DNA of 43,019 nt from an uncultured Gammaproteobacteria bacterium. GTDB taxonomy: Bacteria; Pseudomonadota; Gammaproteobacteria; SZUA-229. Positions 1-9,296 of the stretch are shown here, one piece after another (position 1 is the stretch's first letter; every line of letters starts with the position of its first letter). The position numbers and the translations under genes were made by a program. Location: contig CAJXZZ010000017.1 of NCBI GenBank assembly GCA_913065105.1, positions 1-43,019 of the forward strand, written 5' to 3'. The notes under the pieces were generated by a model that had not been told where the DNA came from, made no database searches, and saw only the letters and a program-made list of their open reading frames with translations.

Positions 1-1018
1 ACTGAATATAATTATATTCTCAAACCCCATCTATTAAATCCCTTTTGAGATAGTAAAGGATTTATTCAATACTTGCGACCTGGTAACTCATTGTTATTCT
101 TTTTCTTTTTTGTATTAGTTAGACATAGTGCGACTTCCAAGAAGAAAGACGAATAACACGATTATCAATGGAGCCACATATTTCCCTGACATAATGACAT
201 CTGCCCCAGAAAGAATAACAGGCGTCAACCCTCCAAATACCAGAATGAACGCAAAGAGTGGACAGGCATGTTCCATACCCATGACTTTAGGTCTTGTTGT
301 AAAGATTGATAGATGTGTCTCTGAACACGGGTTGATTGGTATTAGAAGAAGAAGAAGAACGGATAGAATATAAATATAGTGTGTATGTGTTGTTACTATT
401 ATTGGCATTCTTTCCCTCTACTTTATCGCATTTATATATGTCTTCTGTAAATACCCATGCGAAGTTGAGGTTTACAACGATAAAAACATGGAGACCAAGG
501 ATGATAGTTCAGAACTATCTGATATTAGCGTAATGTGACACACTCGAATTAAAAATATGAGTTTACTATCTCAAAATAATAATAGAGGAAAGACATAAGT
601 TTGACGAATGTACTACATTCATCGATGATAACATGTGCATGAAGGGTACCATTGACATCGGCTACATATGTCAGATTGGCACCAAGATAATCACCCAGGT
701 ATGCAACAGCATCTTTGTTGAGATGACCCTGGATTGACGTAGCCTCTGTCGAAATGAAACTTTTCATGTGTTCGACTAATGACATCACACTCGGACCTGC
801 TTCACTTGAAGCACCGAGTTCTAATACAGTACTATCACATATACCAGGAACGATATCGAATATAACATTGATAGTATCATGGAAGGGTTGTGGCAAGGAA
901 TGGGTGACTTGCTGAGTCACCCACAATACAGAGTCATGCCCGATTCCATGATGGCACAGCAGTCTATATCCAAACATGCACAAGGTAGCCATCGCAATCA
1001 TTCCAACCATAGCATTCA
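1..1018. other. Anomalous segment without recognisable bacterial genes
   Basis: This kilobase differs from the rest of the window. It shows no tightly packed genes, no recognisable bacterial protein family and several short overlapping open frames on both strands. It has a GAA-type microsatellite near 345-360 and long AT-rich runs. It begins exactly where purD homology stops (about 1019-1030). The simplest reading is DNA of another origin (eukaryotic, viral or mobile) joined to a bacterial contig, by assembly error or by real insertion. The sequence alone cannot separate these. Confidence 0.55.
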
Positions 1019-1019
1019 C
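549..1019 (-). CDS. Hypothetical protein, possibly a fragment spanning a junction
   Basis: This is an open frame of 156 residues whose GTG start overlaps the purD stop codon. I do not recognise the product. It starts with a hydrophobic stretch (about residues 2-22), then a mixed-polarity region with no motif I can name, and it ends in a hydrophobic aromatic patch. The frame stays open a few codons upstream of the GTG, reading K-I-R-R-T-V-N-A, so the true protein may have begun inside DNA now replaced by purD. The composition looks like real coding sequence, but its source may not be the bacterium of the rest of the window. It may also be a chance open frame. Confidence 0.3.
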   Translation of the reverse strand: MNAMVGMIAMATLCMFGYRLLCHHGIGHDSVLWVTQQVTHSLPQPFHDTINVIFDIVPGICDSTVLELGASSEAGPSVMSLVEHMKSFISTEATSIQGHLNKDAVAYLGDYLGANLTYVADVNGTLHAHVIIDECSTFVKLMSFLYYYFEIVNSYF

Positions 1020-1984
1020 TGTACGTCTGATTTTCCGTCGATCGCATCAAGACAATGTTGTACCAGATCAGATTTTAGTCGCATCATGATTGGCTGGGTC
1101 TCTGGGTCACCGAAACGTACGTTGTATTCCAGTACTTTGGGAATGCCTTCAGCATTGATCATCACACCAGCATATAAAAAGCCGCTGAAACTGTTGCCTT
1201 CGTCCGCCATGCCTTTGACCGTCGGTTCGATGACCAGCTGCATGATGCGATCATGCATCTCTGGCGTAACTACCGGGGCAGGAGAGTAAGCGCCCATGCC
1301 GCCGGTATTTGGGCCCAGGTCGCCATTATCGCGCGCTTTGTGGTCTTGTGAGCTTGCCATCGGCAGGATGTTTTTACCGTCCACCATACAGATGAAACTG
1401 GCTTCTTCACCGTATAAGAATTCTTCAATGACCACGCGCGCACCGGCGTCACCAAATTTGTTGCCGGCCAGCATGTCTTTAACCGCGGCGATGGCTTCGT
1501 CATTGGTCTGCGCCAGGATGACGCCTTTACCGGCAGCCAGGCCATCGGCTTTGATGACGATGGGGGCGCCTTTTTCTTCTATGTAAGCAATCGCTGGTTC
1601 GATTTCGGTAAAGTTGCCATAAAAGGCCGTTGGTATTTTATGGCGTTCGAGAAAGTCTTTGGTGAATGCCTTGGAGCCTTCCAGCTGTGCGGCGGCTTTT
1701 GTCGGGCCAAATATTTTCAGGCTATTTTCGCTGAAGACATCAACGATGCCTTTGACCAGCGCGGCTTCAGGGCCGACGATGGTCAGATCGATCTGATTGC
1801 TTTTGGCAAAATCGAGTAGTGCGGGGATGTCTTCCGCACCGATAGCAACATTTTCGATATGGTTCTCTAATGCTGTGCCGGCATTACCGGGAGCGACGAA
1901 TACCTGAGTAACTAATGGCGACTGGGCAGCTTTCCAGGCAAGTGCGTGTTCACGGCCGCCGCTACCAATAACTAGAATTTTCAT
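1016..1984 (-). pseudogene. purD: Phosphoribosylamine-glycine ligase, 3'-truncated
   Basis: GAR synthetase joins phosphoribosylamine and glycine with ATP in the second step of de novo purine synthesis in the cytoplasm. The N-terminal GSGGREHAL motif, the ATP-grasp centre (IKADGLAAGKG at about residue 145) and the metal-site segment EYNVRFGDPETQ near residue 290 are intact. The reading frame ends after 322 residues, whereas the family runs to about 425-430. The missing part is the C-terminal domain that follows the MRLKSDL segment. No continuation is visible in any frame in the 1 kb beyond. The gene follows the ccoI-ccoS-zinc ribbon operon by 84 bases, not purH as in most relatives. Either the gene is truly broken, which would cause purine auxotrophy unless another copy exists, or the contig is chimeric here. 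Confidence 0.85.
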
Positions 1985-2068
1985 AATGCTGCTTTTTGGT
2001 GGGTTTAAATAAAGCGCGCCATTTTACACTAAAGAGCAGGGTTTTTTTGTTGTGTAATCCGCGTTAGC

Positions 2069-2623
2069 TTACTGGCAACTATAAAAATATAGCCAGTCGG
2101 TTTTGCAGATGCCGGTTAATTTATCCAGCAAGATTTGCTGCGGCATGGCTTCTTTCGGAAAGATATCCGTTATCTCGATGAAAACACGGGCGTAACCCGC
2201 CATTTTTCGCCAGTCGAAGTCAGCGATATTGGCGGTTGTATTGCATGATCTGCAGCTGATGCTTTCTTCAGTTTTATAGCTTAGCCAGTCTTTTACCGGT
2301 TTATTGCAATTCGGGCAGTGCGGGTCTCTTGCCTGTTTCTGGCTGACGATTAATTTTGCGGCATCATAGTGATGGATTATTACCTGGCAGAAATTTTCGC
2401 CGGCTGCAGAGGCTTCAAACTGTATCGCGGGTGAGCAGCCCATATAGGCAATGTAATCTAAAAATCGCTCACCGGTAAAAAAACCGCTGTCCTGTCCGGC
2501 GACTGGCGCAGCGATAAGACCGATGTGCTGTAACTGTGTCACAAATTGCGGCAGATCATTTATAGTAAAGTCATGCTGCTTTGGGCATAGATATAATGCG
2601 CATCGTGAAGTGCTGAGGCTCAT
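2069..2623 (-). CDS. Hypothetical zinc-ribbon protein linked to ccoS
   Basis: The protein has 184 residues and no family that I recognise. Near residues 120-148 it has two CXXC pairs (HCPNCNK and SCRSCNT), which form a likely zinc ribbon. The rest looks like a soluble alpha/beta protein with no signal peptide or membrane segment. Its ATG lies three bases after the ccoS stop codon, so it is very probably translated with ccoS and belongs to the ccoI-ccoS operon. That context hints at a role in cbb3 oxidase assembly or copper handling, but this is inference from position only. Confidence 0.75.
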   Translation of the reverse strand: MSLSTSRCALYLCPKQHDFTINDLPQFVTQLQHIGLIAAPVAGQDSGFFTGERFLDYIAYMGCSPAIQFEASAAGENFCQVIIHHYDAAKLIVSQKQARDPHCPNCNKPVKDWLSYKTEESISCRSCNTTANIADFDWRKMAGYARVFIEITDIFPKEAMPQQILLDKLTGICKTDWLYFYSCQ

Positions 2624-2626
2624 GAC

Positions 2627-2833
2627 TTATTTGCCTGGCTTTTGTTCAGGCTGGTCGGCAGAGTGTCTGTTTTCTGTTTTTTTATTATCACCAGCGTCGT
2701 CATCCATCAGTATGCGATGTGCGGGTCCTTCAAGGTCTTCAAACTGATCTGATTTCACCGCCCAAAAAAATACTGCGATAATGATTATTAAAAAAATCAG
2801 TGCAACGGGCAGTAATAAATAGATGATGTCCAT
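2627..2833 (-). CDS. ccoS: Cbb3-type oxidase assembly protein CcoS
   Basis: This small protein of 68 residues has one N-terminal membrane helix (about residues 4-26). The conserved segment WAVKSDQFEDLEGPAHRIL that follows is typical of CcoS. CcoS is needed for cofactor insertion into cbb3 oxidase in the inner membrane. The tail after residue 48 is polar and low in complexity. It lies 23 bases downstream of ccoI and 3 bases upstream of the zinc-ribbon gene, on the same strand. Confidence 0.95.
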   Translation of the reverse strand: MDIIYLLLPVALIFLIIIIAVFFWAVKSDQFEDLEGPAHRILMDDDAGDNKKTENRHSADQPEQKPGK

Positions 2834-2856
2834 AGTTTTTGGTTAGCTGCTTTTTG

Positions 2857-5349
2857 TTAACTGGTTCTGTTGAATTTCATTCTGTTAAGACGCATTGCAT
2901 TTAATACAACAACCAGTGAACTGGCGGACATACCAATTGCCGCCAGCCAGGGTTCGACATGGCCACTGGCGGCAGCGGGAATAGCGATGACATTATAGAG
3001 TAATGCCCAGCCTAAATTTTGTTTAATAATACGCAGGGTTTTAATCGCAATCTGGTAGCCATGATAGATGTGCTCGATGTTATTGCTTATTAAAATCATG
3101 TCTGCGCTAGCTGCAGCGAGTTGCGTGCCTTTACCCATCGCGATGGACAGGTCTGCACCGGCGAGTACGGGTGCATCGTTCACGCCGTCACCGGTCATTA
3201 CGACTATCGCGCCTTGTTCCTGTAGCTTGTTGACGTTTTCCAGTTTGTCCTTCGGTTTTAAGTTTCCGAGAAAATGTTTGATGCCAAGCTGTTCGCTTAT
3301 GCTCTGGGTGTTTTCGATTCTGTCACCGCTCATCAGATGCGTTTCTTTATGTGCATTATGTAAGTGCGTAATAAGCGCTTTTGCTTCCTGCCTTATCGTG
3401 TCTGCTAACACAAAAACAGCGATACATTGTTGTTTGGTGGCCAGATAGATGCTGCTTGAATTACCCGTGCCGGTAGTATTGGCGTCGCAAGTTACAGCGC
3501 TGTTTTGCTGTATGAAGTCCTCGTTGCCGATGAACCATTGTGTTTCATCGATGCTACCCTGTATGCCTTGTCCCGTGGTGTGGCTTAAGTCTTTTACGGT
3601 TAACAGTGGTCGTTGACTGGCTGTTAACAGGGCTCTGGCGATGGGATGTTCTGAATTAGCTTCCAGCGAAGCGGCGATGGTCAGTGCATCTTGTTCATCA
3701 TACGTCCTGTTTTCGATATCGCTGTTAATCACTAATATTTTTTCAAGTTCAATCTTACCTTCGGTGAGTGTGCCGGTTTTATCAAACACAAAATCAGTGG
3801 CATGTGCCAGTGTTTCCAGTGCATGTGCACGTTTTGGTAACAGGCCAATTTTGGCTAACTGACCACTTGCTGCAGTAATGGCTGTGGGCGTGGCAAGTGA
3901 AAGGGCGCATGGACAACTGACCACTAATGTCGCAATAGTGATCTCCAGCCACTGTGAGGCGTCAACGCTGTACCAGTAATAAGCGACTATCGCCGCGACG
4001 GTTAACAGGATACTGACGAACCAGCTGGCGATCTGATCGGCAAGTTTTGCGATCGCTGGTTTGGTGTGTTGGGCTTCATCGATTAAGCGCTGTATAGAAG
4101 ACAGCACAGAGTCTTCGCCAAGGTTACTGACCTGAATGATTAACGGATTTTCTGTATTAGTGCTGCCGCCTATCACAGGGTCATTAACTTGCTTGGTTAC
4201 GGGCAGGCTCTCACCGGTAACCAGTGATTCGTTAATTCCTGAGATGCCATTAATGATAATACCGTCAGCAGGGATAACTTCACCGGGGCGAACCAGCAGG
4301 TAATCACCGGTGTTTAATTCTGCGACGGCAATGTTTTCCTGTGCTTCGATGCTGCTTGATTTTTTACCGGCATAATTTTTTAATCTTGTCGCAATGGCCG
4401 GTTTTAAATTTAACAGCGCTTCTGTTACTTCTGATGTCTGTTTACGGGTGCCAAGTTCAAAATAACGTGCACTTAATAAGAAGAAGGTGAACATAGCGAC
4501 CGAATCAAAATATACTTCACCGCTGCCATTGATAGTGTTGATGAAACTTGCAGTAAAGGCGATACCGATGCCCAAAGAGATGGGTACGTCCATGCCGACA
4601 CGTTTATTAATAATGTCTCGATAGGCCGAAGTAAAAAACACGCTGGATGCGTACAGTAATAATGGAACGGTTAATGCCAGACTGATCCAGCGGAAGCTCT
4701 GTTTAAAAGATTCTTCCATGCCCCACCAGTTACCGGTGTACATGGCGACAGCAAAGATCATGATCTGCATTCCCAGAACGCCAGATAAGCCTAAACGTTT
4801 TATCTGTTGTTTGCGTTCTTTTTCGAGAATGCGCTGGTGTTGTTCGGGGTCGTAAGGGTGTGCCAGATAACCGATGCGTGAGATAGATTCAAGTATGTCG
4901 CTGAGCTGGATCTGGCGCTCATCCCAGCGAACGCGTGCGCGGTGATTGCTGTAATTGATATTGGCCGCTATTACACCTTCGAGTGCATTGAGGTGTTTTT
5001 CGTTAAGCCAGATACAGGCAGCGCAGGTTATACCTTCGAGAATAAGAGATACTTCCAGGATATTTTTATCGTTGGTCTGATTAACAAATTGCTTTTGAAC
5101 AACAGCGGAATCATAAGCTTTTAATTGTTGTAAAAATTCGGGTACGATCTCGTCAGGTTTTTCGGATGTGTTGGTGCGGTATTTATAAAAATCATCCATG
5201 CCACTATTGATGATTGCCTGTGACACTGCCTGGCAACCGTAACAACACATGGGCTTATTTTCACCCTTATATTCCACAATAATTTTCAGGTTATTAGCGA
5301 CAGGAAGGCCGCAGTGAAAACAATATGTAGGTTCTGCGTTGTTTTTCAT
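2857..5349 (-). CDS. ccoI: Copper-transporting P1B-type ATPase CcoI/CopA2
   Basis: This inner-membrane copper ATPase of 830 residues supplies copper for the CuB centre of cbb3 oxidase. The N-terminal extension holds two Cys clusters (C10/C13 and C35/C36/C39) typical of CcoI (FixI), then an HMA domain with CAAC at 109-112. The actuator motif TGES is at about 378-381, the membrane copper motif CPC at 479-481, the phosphorylation site DKTGTLT at 523, and a GDGVNDAP hinge lies in the last third. About eight membrane helices are visible. It is the first gene of the minus-strand operon with ccoS and is divergent from fnr across about 120 bases. The Cys-rich N-terminus and the ccoS neighbour favour CcoI over a copper-detoxifying CopA. 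Confidence 0.95.
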   Translation of the reverse strand: MKNNAEPTYCFHCGLPVANNLKIIVEYKGENKPMCCYGCQAVSQAIINSGMDDFYKYRTNTSEKPDEIVPEFLQQLKAYDSAVVQKQFVNQTNDKNILEVSLILEGITCAACIWLNEKHLNALEGVIAANINYSNHRARVRWDERQIQLSDILESISRIGYLAHPYDPEQHQRILEKERKQQIKRLGLSGVLGMQIMIFAVAMYTGNWWGMEESFKQSFRWISLALTVPLLLYASSVFFTSAYRDIINKRVGMDVPISLGIGIAFTASFINTINGSGEVYFDSVAMFTFFLLSARYFELGTRKQTSEVTEALLNLKPAIATRLKNYAGKKSSSIEAQENIAVAELNTGDYLLVRPGEVIPADGIIINGISGINESLVTGESLPVTKQVNDPVIGGSTNTENPLIIQVSNLGEDSVLSSIQRLIDEAQHTKPAIAKLADQIASWFVSILLTVAAIVAYYWYSVDASQWLEITIATLVVSCPCALSLATPTAITAASGQLAKIGLLPKRAHALETLAHATDFVFDKTGTLTEGKIELEKILVINSDIENRTYDEQDALTIAASLEANSEHPIARALLTASQRPLLTVKDLSHTTGQGIQGSIDETQWFIGNEDFIQQNSAVTCDANTTGTGNSSSIYLATKQQCIAVFVLADTIRQEAKALITHLHNAHKETHLMSGDRIENTQSISEQLGIKHFLGNLKPKDKLENVNKLQEQGAIVVMTGDGVNDAPVLAGADLSIAMGKGTQLAAASADMILISNNIEHIYHGYQIAIKTLRIIKQNLGWALLYNVIAIPAAASGHVEPWLAAIGMSASSLVVVLNAMRLNRMKFNRTS

Positions 5350-5468
5350 GGATTCTTGGTTGACGAAAAGGTAAGTTATAGGCTAAATCAAATGTATAAT
5401 AAAGGATTGAGCGACAAGGATTCGTTTCATCAATCTAAAAACTATGAAACCAAAGGCTGTATCTTACT

Positions 5469-6194
5469 ATGAGTACATTAAAGCATATTGATGTTAATCA
5501 TTTAAAAGTTCATTGCAAAGATTGTAACCTGCGAGAACTTTGTTTTCCGCACGGCATGAATGATGAAGAGCTGTCAAATATGGAAGCGGTGGTAGATCAG
5601 CCTAAACCCTTGCATAAAAATGATTTTCTGTATCGTGATGGCGATAAAGCTGTGGCTCTTTATGCGGTACGCTCAGGTTGTGTTAAAACCATGACGGAAA
5701 GTGCCAATGGTGAAGAACAGATCGTCGGTTTTCATTTGCCCGGTGAACTGCTTGGCCTCGACGGCTTTGCTGATGGTGCGCATACCTGTAATGCTTTAGC
5801 GTTGGAGACATCGAGTGTGTGTGAGTTGCCACTCGACCAACTGGAAAGTCTTTGCCATGAGCTGCCTGGGTTGCAGAGGCAGATGCGCCGCATTATGGGT
5901 AAAGAAGTAAATAACGATCATAAGTTACTCTTGCTACTTGGAAAAATGACAGCAGAAGAACGCCTGGCAAGTTTTTTGCTTAGTTTGTCTGCTCGAATGG
6001 AAGAGCGTCACTGGAAAGACTCTGAATTTAATCTGAGTATGCCAAGACAGGATATAGCCAATTACCTTGGTATGGCAGTAGAAACTGTCAGCCGTCTGTT
6101 CGCAGCATTTCAAGCTGATAAAATTATTGAAGTTGATCGCAGGCATATTACTATTATCGATATGCCTCGTTTGAAAGCTATTGTTGGCGAATAA
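5469..6194 (+). CDS. fnr: FNR-type oxygen-sensing transcription regulator
   Basis: This cytoplasmic regulator of the CRP/FNR superfamily has 241 residues. The four cysteines that hold the oxygen-labile [4Fe-4S] cluster in E. coli FNR are matched by C16, C19, C25 and C118. The cyclic-nucleotide-like beta barrel spans about 30-135, the dimer helix about 135-165, and the helix-turn-helix about 190-215. The recognition helix contains ETVSRLFAAFQ, so the E, S and R that read TTGAT half-sites are kept. It should bind TTGAT-N4-RTCAA sites, and two good candidates are seen (6283-6296 and 31991-32004). A TATAAT hexamer at 5395-5400 could be its -10 element, without a well-spaced -35. Confidence 0.95.
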   Translation: MSTLKHIDVNHLKVHCKDCNLRELCFPHGMNDEELSNMEAVVDQPKPLHKNDFLYRDGDKAVALYAVRSGCVKTMTESANGEEQIVGFHLPGELLGLDGFADGAHTCNALALETSSVCELPLDQLESLCHELPGLQRQMRRIMGKEVNNDHKLLLLLGKMTAEERLASFLLSLSARMEERHWKDSEFNLSMPRQDIANYLGMAVETVSRLFAAFQADKIIEVDRRHITIIDMPRLKAIVGE

Positions 6195-6282
6195 GACTTA
6201 AAAAATATCCTCTTTGGTTTAAACAGACAGTGCTCCCAGATAACATAACCTGAAAAAATTTAGCGTCATTATTGGGTGCGTG

Positions 6283-6323
6283 TTGATATATGTCATGTTT
6301 TTTTTATATTAGTTAAATATAAT
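6283..6323 (+). promoter_or_regulatory. Class II FNR-dependent promoter
   Basis: An FNR/ANR box, TTGATATATGTCAT, lies at 6283-6296 and a perfect -10 hexamer TATAAT at 6318-6323. The box centre (6289.5) is 41.5 bases upstream of the expected start site near 6331, which is the standard class II FNR spacing. No -35 hexamer is needed in this type. It would drive the Yip1-family gene and possibly read on into ccoNOQP. Confidence 0.7.
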
Positions 6324-6415
6324 GCCCCGCATATTTTTGTTATTTAAATTAATGATATATCAGTGTAGTATCTGTGAGAATTGCTCAACTCAACTATGAA
6401 GCTGGAGATAATACT

Positions 6416-7015
6416 ATGTTGTCACACTTAATCGGGATTTTGTTTAATCCGTCTGAAGAATGGAAAAAAATTCGTGATGTGAAATGTACTATCGGCAAGT
6501 GTTATTGCGGGTATGTTTTTATTATGGCAGCTATTGCACCTGTTTCCGGTTATTTCGGTACTACCATGTTCGGCTGGGAGATCGGTGCGCGTGAAGCGGT
6601 AAAGCTCTCACCTGATAGTGCGTTAATTATTGCTATTGCTTATTACTTTGTCATGTTGGTCGGTGTATTCAGCATGGGTTTGATGATTCACTGGATGGGT
6701 AAAACTTATAATGCGGAACAAGATCTTTCGCGTTGTATTCGTCTGGCGGCATTCACCGCAACACCTTTATTCTTAGTTGGCATTGTTGAATTGTTCCCTA
6801 TTTTATGGCTCAACTTTATCATTGGTCTTCCAGCACTGGCTTACTCGGTAAAACTGTTATATACGGGTGTTCCTGTAATGATGGAGATCGATGAAGAGCG
6901 TGGCTTCTTGTTTTCCAGTTCGATACTTGCTGTGGGTATGGTAGCGTTGATTGTGATGATGGTCGCTACAGCAATACTCTGGTTTAATGGCTTTGCACCA
7001 CAGTTTGTCGATTAA
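6416..7015 (+). CDS. Yip1-family inner-membrane protein
   Basis: This is a polytopic membrane protein of about 199 residues with around five hydrophobic helices. The N-terminal pattern H-L-I-G-I-L-F-N-P-S-E-E-W is typical of the bacterial Yip1/DUF1282 family. I chose the ATG at 6416 because GGAG stands about ten bases before it and because the family starts at this motif; an upstream GTG at 6374 in the same frame has no such site. It lies directly behind a class II FNR promoter and 181 bases before ccoN, which suggests low-oxygen expression. The molecular role of the family is unknown. Confidence 0.85.
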   Translation: MLSHLIGILFNPSEEWKKIRDVKCTIGKCYCGYVFIMAAIAPVSGYFGTTMFGWEIGAREAVKLSPDSALIIAIAYYFVMLVGVFSMGLMIHWMGKTYNAEQDLSRCIRLAAFTATPLFLVGIVELFPILWLNFIIGLPALAYSVKLLYTGVPVMMEIDEERGFLFSSSILAVGMVALIVMMVATAILWFNGFAPQFVD

Positions 7016-7113
7016 CGTAGTGGTCGGCCATTGTAAATATAAGTAGCAACTGACTTTGTGGCATTGATTTAATAACTATATATTAATAGACTAATATTTC
7101 TTTTTAAACTGAA

Positions 7114-7151
7114 CCTCGTAGAAGCTGAGCTTTATAGAAGTGCCTACGAGG
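7114..7151 (+). promoter_or_regulatory. Stem-loop in the ccoN leader
   Basis: CCTCGTAG (7114-7121) pairs with CTACGAGG (7144-7151), and a smaller AAGC/GCTT hairpin sits inside. It is followed by GAAATTTTT. It could be a weak terminator or attenuator after the Yip1 gene, or a stabilising structure in the ccoN 5' leader, 45 bases before the ccoN start. Confidence 0.45.
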
Positions 7152-7196
7152 GAAATTTTTATATAAGACCTATAACAATTTAGGCGGATTACATTT

Positions 7197-8621
7197 ATGA
7201 ACAATGAAACGATGACCTATGATTATTCCGTAGTGCGGCAGTTCGCAATTATGACTGTTGTACTTGGTATTGTTGGTATGCTGGTTGGTGTGTTAATCGC
7301 ATCTCAAATGGCCTGGCCAGTACTCAATTTTGATACGCCGTGGTTGTCTTTTGGTCGACTGCGCCCCTTGCATACTAATGCGGTTGTCTTTGGTTTTGGT
7401 GGCAGCGCGTTATTCGCCACATCTTATTATGTTGTTCAGCGTACCTGTCACGTACGTTTGTTTGCCCCACTGCTTGCGAAATTTACCTTTTGGGGCTGGA
7501 TGTTAATTATTGTTTCAGCTGTGGTGACACTGCCTATGGGGCTCACATCATCAAAAGAATATGCTGAACTTGAATGGCCGATTGATATTTTAATTACCGT
7601 CGTCTGGATTGCATACGCGGTAGTGTTTTTTGGTACGATTGCCAAACGCCGGGTGAAACATATATATGTTGCTAACTGGTTTTTTGGTGCGTTTATTCTT
7701 ACTGTTGCCATGTTGCATGTGGTGAATAGTGCGGCACTTCCCGTTAGTATGTTTAAATCTTATTCGGTTTATTCAGGTGTTCAGGATGCCATGGTGCAAT
7801 GGTGGTATGGGCATAACGCAGTGGGTTTCTTCTTAACCGCTGGTTTCCTTGGCATCATGTATTACTTCATTCCTAAGCAGGCTGGGCGTCCGGTTTATTC
7901 GTATCGTTTGTCTGTGGTACATTTCTGGGCTCTCTCGTTCACCTACATCTGGGCGGGGCCGCATCACTTGCATTACACCGCATTGCCTGACTGGACACAG
8001 TCCTTAGGTATGGTGTTCTCACTTATTTTATTAGCACCTTCCTGGGGCGGTATGATTAACGGCATCATGACGTTATCTGGTGCATGGGAAAAATTGCGTA
8101 CTGATCCAGTGCTTAAATTCCTTATTGTTTCTGTTTCTTTCTATGGTATGTCTACCTTTGAAGGGCCAATGATGGCGATTAAAACAGTGAATGCTTTATC
8201 TCATTATACCGACTGGACCATTGGTCACGTGCATTCTGGTGCGCTTGGTTGGGTAGCGATGGTAAGTATCGGCGCTATGTACTTCCTGATTCCAAAATTA
8301 TTTGATACTGAAATGTACAGTAAAAAACTGATTGAAACACATTTTTGGATAGCGACTATCGGTATCGTACTGTACATCACTTCTATGTGGATCTCAGGCA
8401 TCATGCAAGGTTTGATGTGGCGTGCGATCAATAATGACGGCACTCTGACCTACAGTTTTGTAGAAAGCGTACAAGCAATGCACCCATTCTATATTGTTCG
8501 TGCCAGCGGTGGTTTACTGTTCCTGACAGGCATGTTGATCATGGCATATAACATAAGTAAAACAATTGCACAGGGTAAAGCGGCGGTTGCCACTATCCCT
8601 CAACCTGCAGCAGCGCACTAG
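7197..8621 (+). CDS. ccoN: Cbb3-type cytochrome c oxidase subunit I
   Basis: This is the catalytic subunit of the high-affinity proton-pumping cbb3 oxidase in the inner membrane, 474 residues with about 12 helices. The ligands are visible: H59 (low-spin haem b, in [11 protein letters not shown]), H206 (CuB, in [10 protein letters not shown] with the neighbouring Tyr), H256/H257 (CuB, in GPHHLHYT) and H344/H346 (high-spin haem b3 and low-spin haem, in [10 protein letters not shown]). The length and ligand spacing match the Pseudomonas stutzeri type. It is the first gene of ccoNOQP, with ccoO starting 20 bases after its stop. Expression is probably FNR-linked through the promoter before the Yip1 gene; only a weak half-site is found directly upstream. 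Confidence 0.97.
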   Translation: MNNETMTYDYSVVRQFAIMTVVLGIVGMLVGVLIASQMAWPVLNFDTPWLSFGRLRPLHTNAVVFGFGGSALFATSYYVVQRTCHVRLFAPLLAKFTFWGWMLIIVSAVVTLPMGLTSSKEYAELEWPIDILITVVWIAYAVVFFGTIAKRRVKHIYVANWFFGAFILTVAMLHVVNSAALPVSMFKSYSVYSGVQDAMVQWWYGHNAVGFFLTAGFLGIMYYFIPKQAGRPVYSYRLSVVHFWALSFTYIWAGPHHLHYTALPDWTQSLGMVFSLILLAPSWGGMINGIMTLSGAWEKLRTDPVLKFLIVSVSFYGMSTFEGPMMAIKTVNALSHYTDWTIGHVHSGALGWVAMVSIGAMYFLIPKLFDTEMYSKKLIETHFWIATIGIVLYITSMWISGIMQGLMWRAINNDGTLTYSFVESVQAMHPFYIVRASGGLLFLTGMLIMAYNISKTIAQGKAAVATIPQPAAAH

Positions 8622-8641
8622 ACGTTAGAGGAAATATAATT

Positions 8642-9256
8642 ATGTCAACTATTCAAGATAAAGTTGAAACCAAAGTCGGTGTGCTCATTGTGTTATCACT
8701 GGTGGTCGTAATCTGGGGCGGGCTCGCACAGATTGTGCCTCTGTTCTTCCAGACATCAACAACCGAACCGGTTGCCGGTTTGAAACCGTACACTGCGCTG
8801 CAGTTAGAAGGTCGTGATATATATATTCGTGAAGGCTGCGTAGGCTGTCATTCACAGATGATACGTCCATTCCGTGCAGAAACTGAACGTTACGGTCATT
8901 ATTCTGTTGCCGGTGAGTTTATTTATGATCGTCCGTTCTTATGGGGATCAAAACGTACGGGGCCTGATCTTCATCGTGTTGGTGGTCGTTACTCTGATGA
9001 CTGGCATCGTGTCCATTTAACAAACCCACGCGACGTAGTGCCTGAATCAATTATGCCGTCTTATCCGTGGCTTGAAGTAAATGCCTTAGATGGCGGTGAT
9101 ATTCAGGCAAAAATGAATACTCTGGTTGTTCTTGGCCATCCGTATACGGATGCTGAGATTGAGGCTGCACCAGCAGCGCTGGAAGGTAAAACCGAACTGG
9201 ATGCCGTTGTTGCCTATTTGCAGTCACTGGGACTGCACGTGAAACAGCGTCGTTAA
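8642..9256 (+). CDS. ccoO: Cbb3-type oxidase monohaem subunit II
   Basis: This membrane-anchored cytochrome c subunit passes electrons from CcoP to CcoN. It has 204 residues, one N-terminal helix (about 11-33) and a periplasmic domain with a single CVGCH haem site at residues 66-70 inside [14 protein letters not shown], the family signature. The distal Met ligand is probably in the later [11 protein letters not shown] segment. It lies tightly between ccoN and ccoQ. Confidence 0.97.
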   Translation: MSTIQDKVETKVGVLIVLSLVVVIWGGLAQIVPLFFQTSTTEPVAGLKPYTALQLEGRDIYIREGCVGCHSQMIRPFRAETERYGHYSVAGEFIYDRPFLWGSKRTGPDLHRVGGRYSDDWHRVHLTNPRDVVPESIMPSYPWLEVNALDGGDIQAKMNTLVVLGHPYTDAEIEAAPAALEGKTELDAVVAYLQSLGLHVKQRR

Positions 9257-9296
9257 TGATTGCTATAAAAATTGAAACGCTATTGGAGTTGATCTA

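Noticed and set aside
115-408. 97-codon minus-strand frame in the anomalous first kilobase
   Set aside because: Hydrophobic and low in complexity, without start signals or a recognisable family; it cannot be told from a chance frame.
7064-7077. Possible FNR box directly upstream of ccoN (TTGATTTAATAACT)
   Set aside because: Only the left half-site fits, and no -10 element lies at the distance a class II promoter would need.
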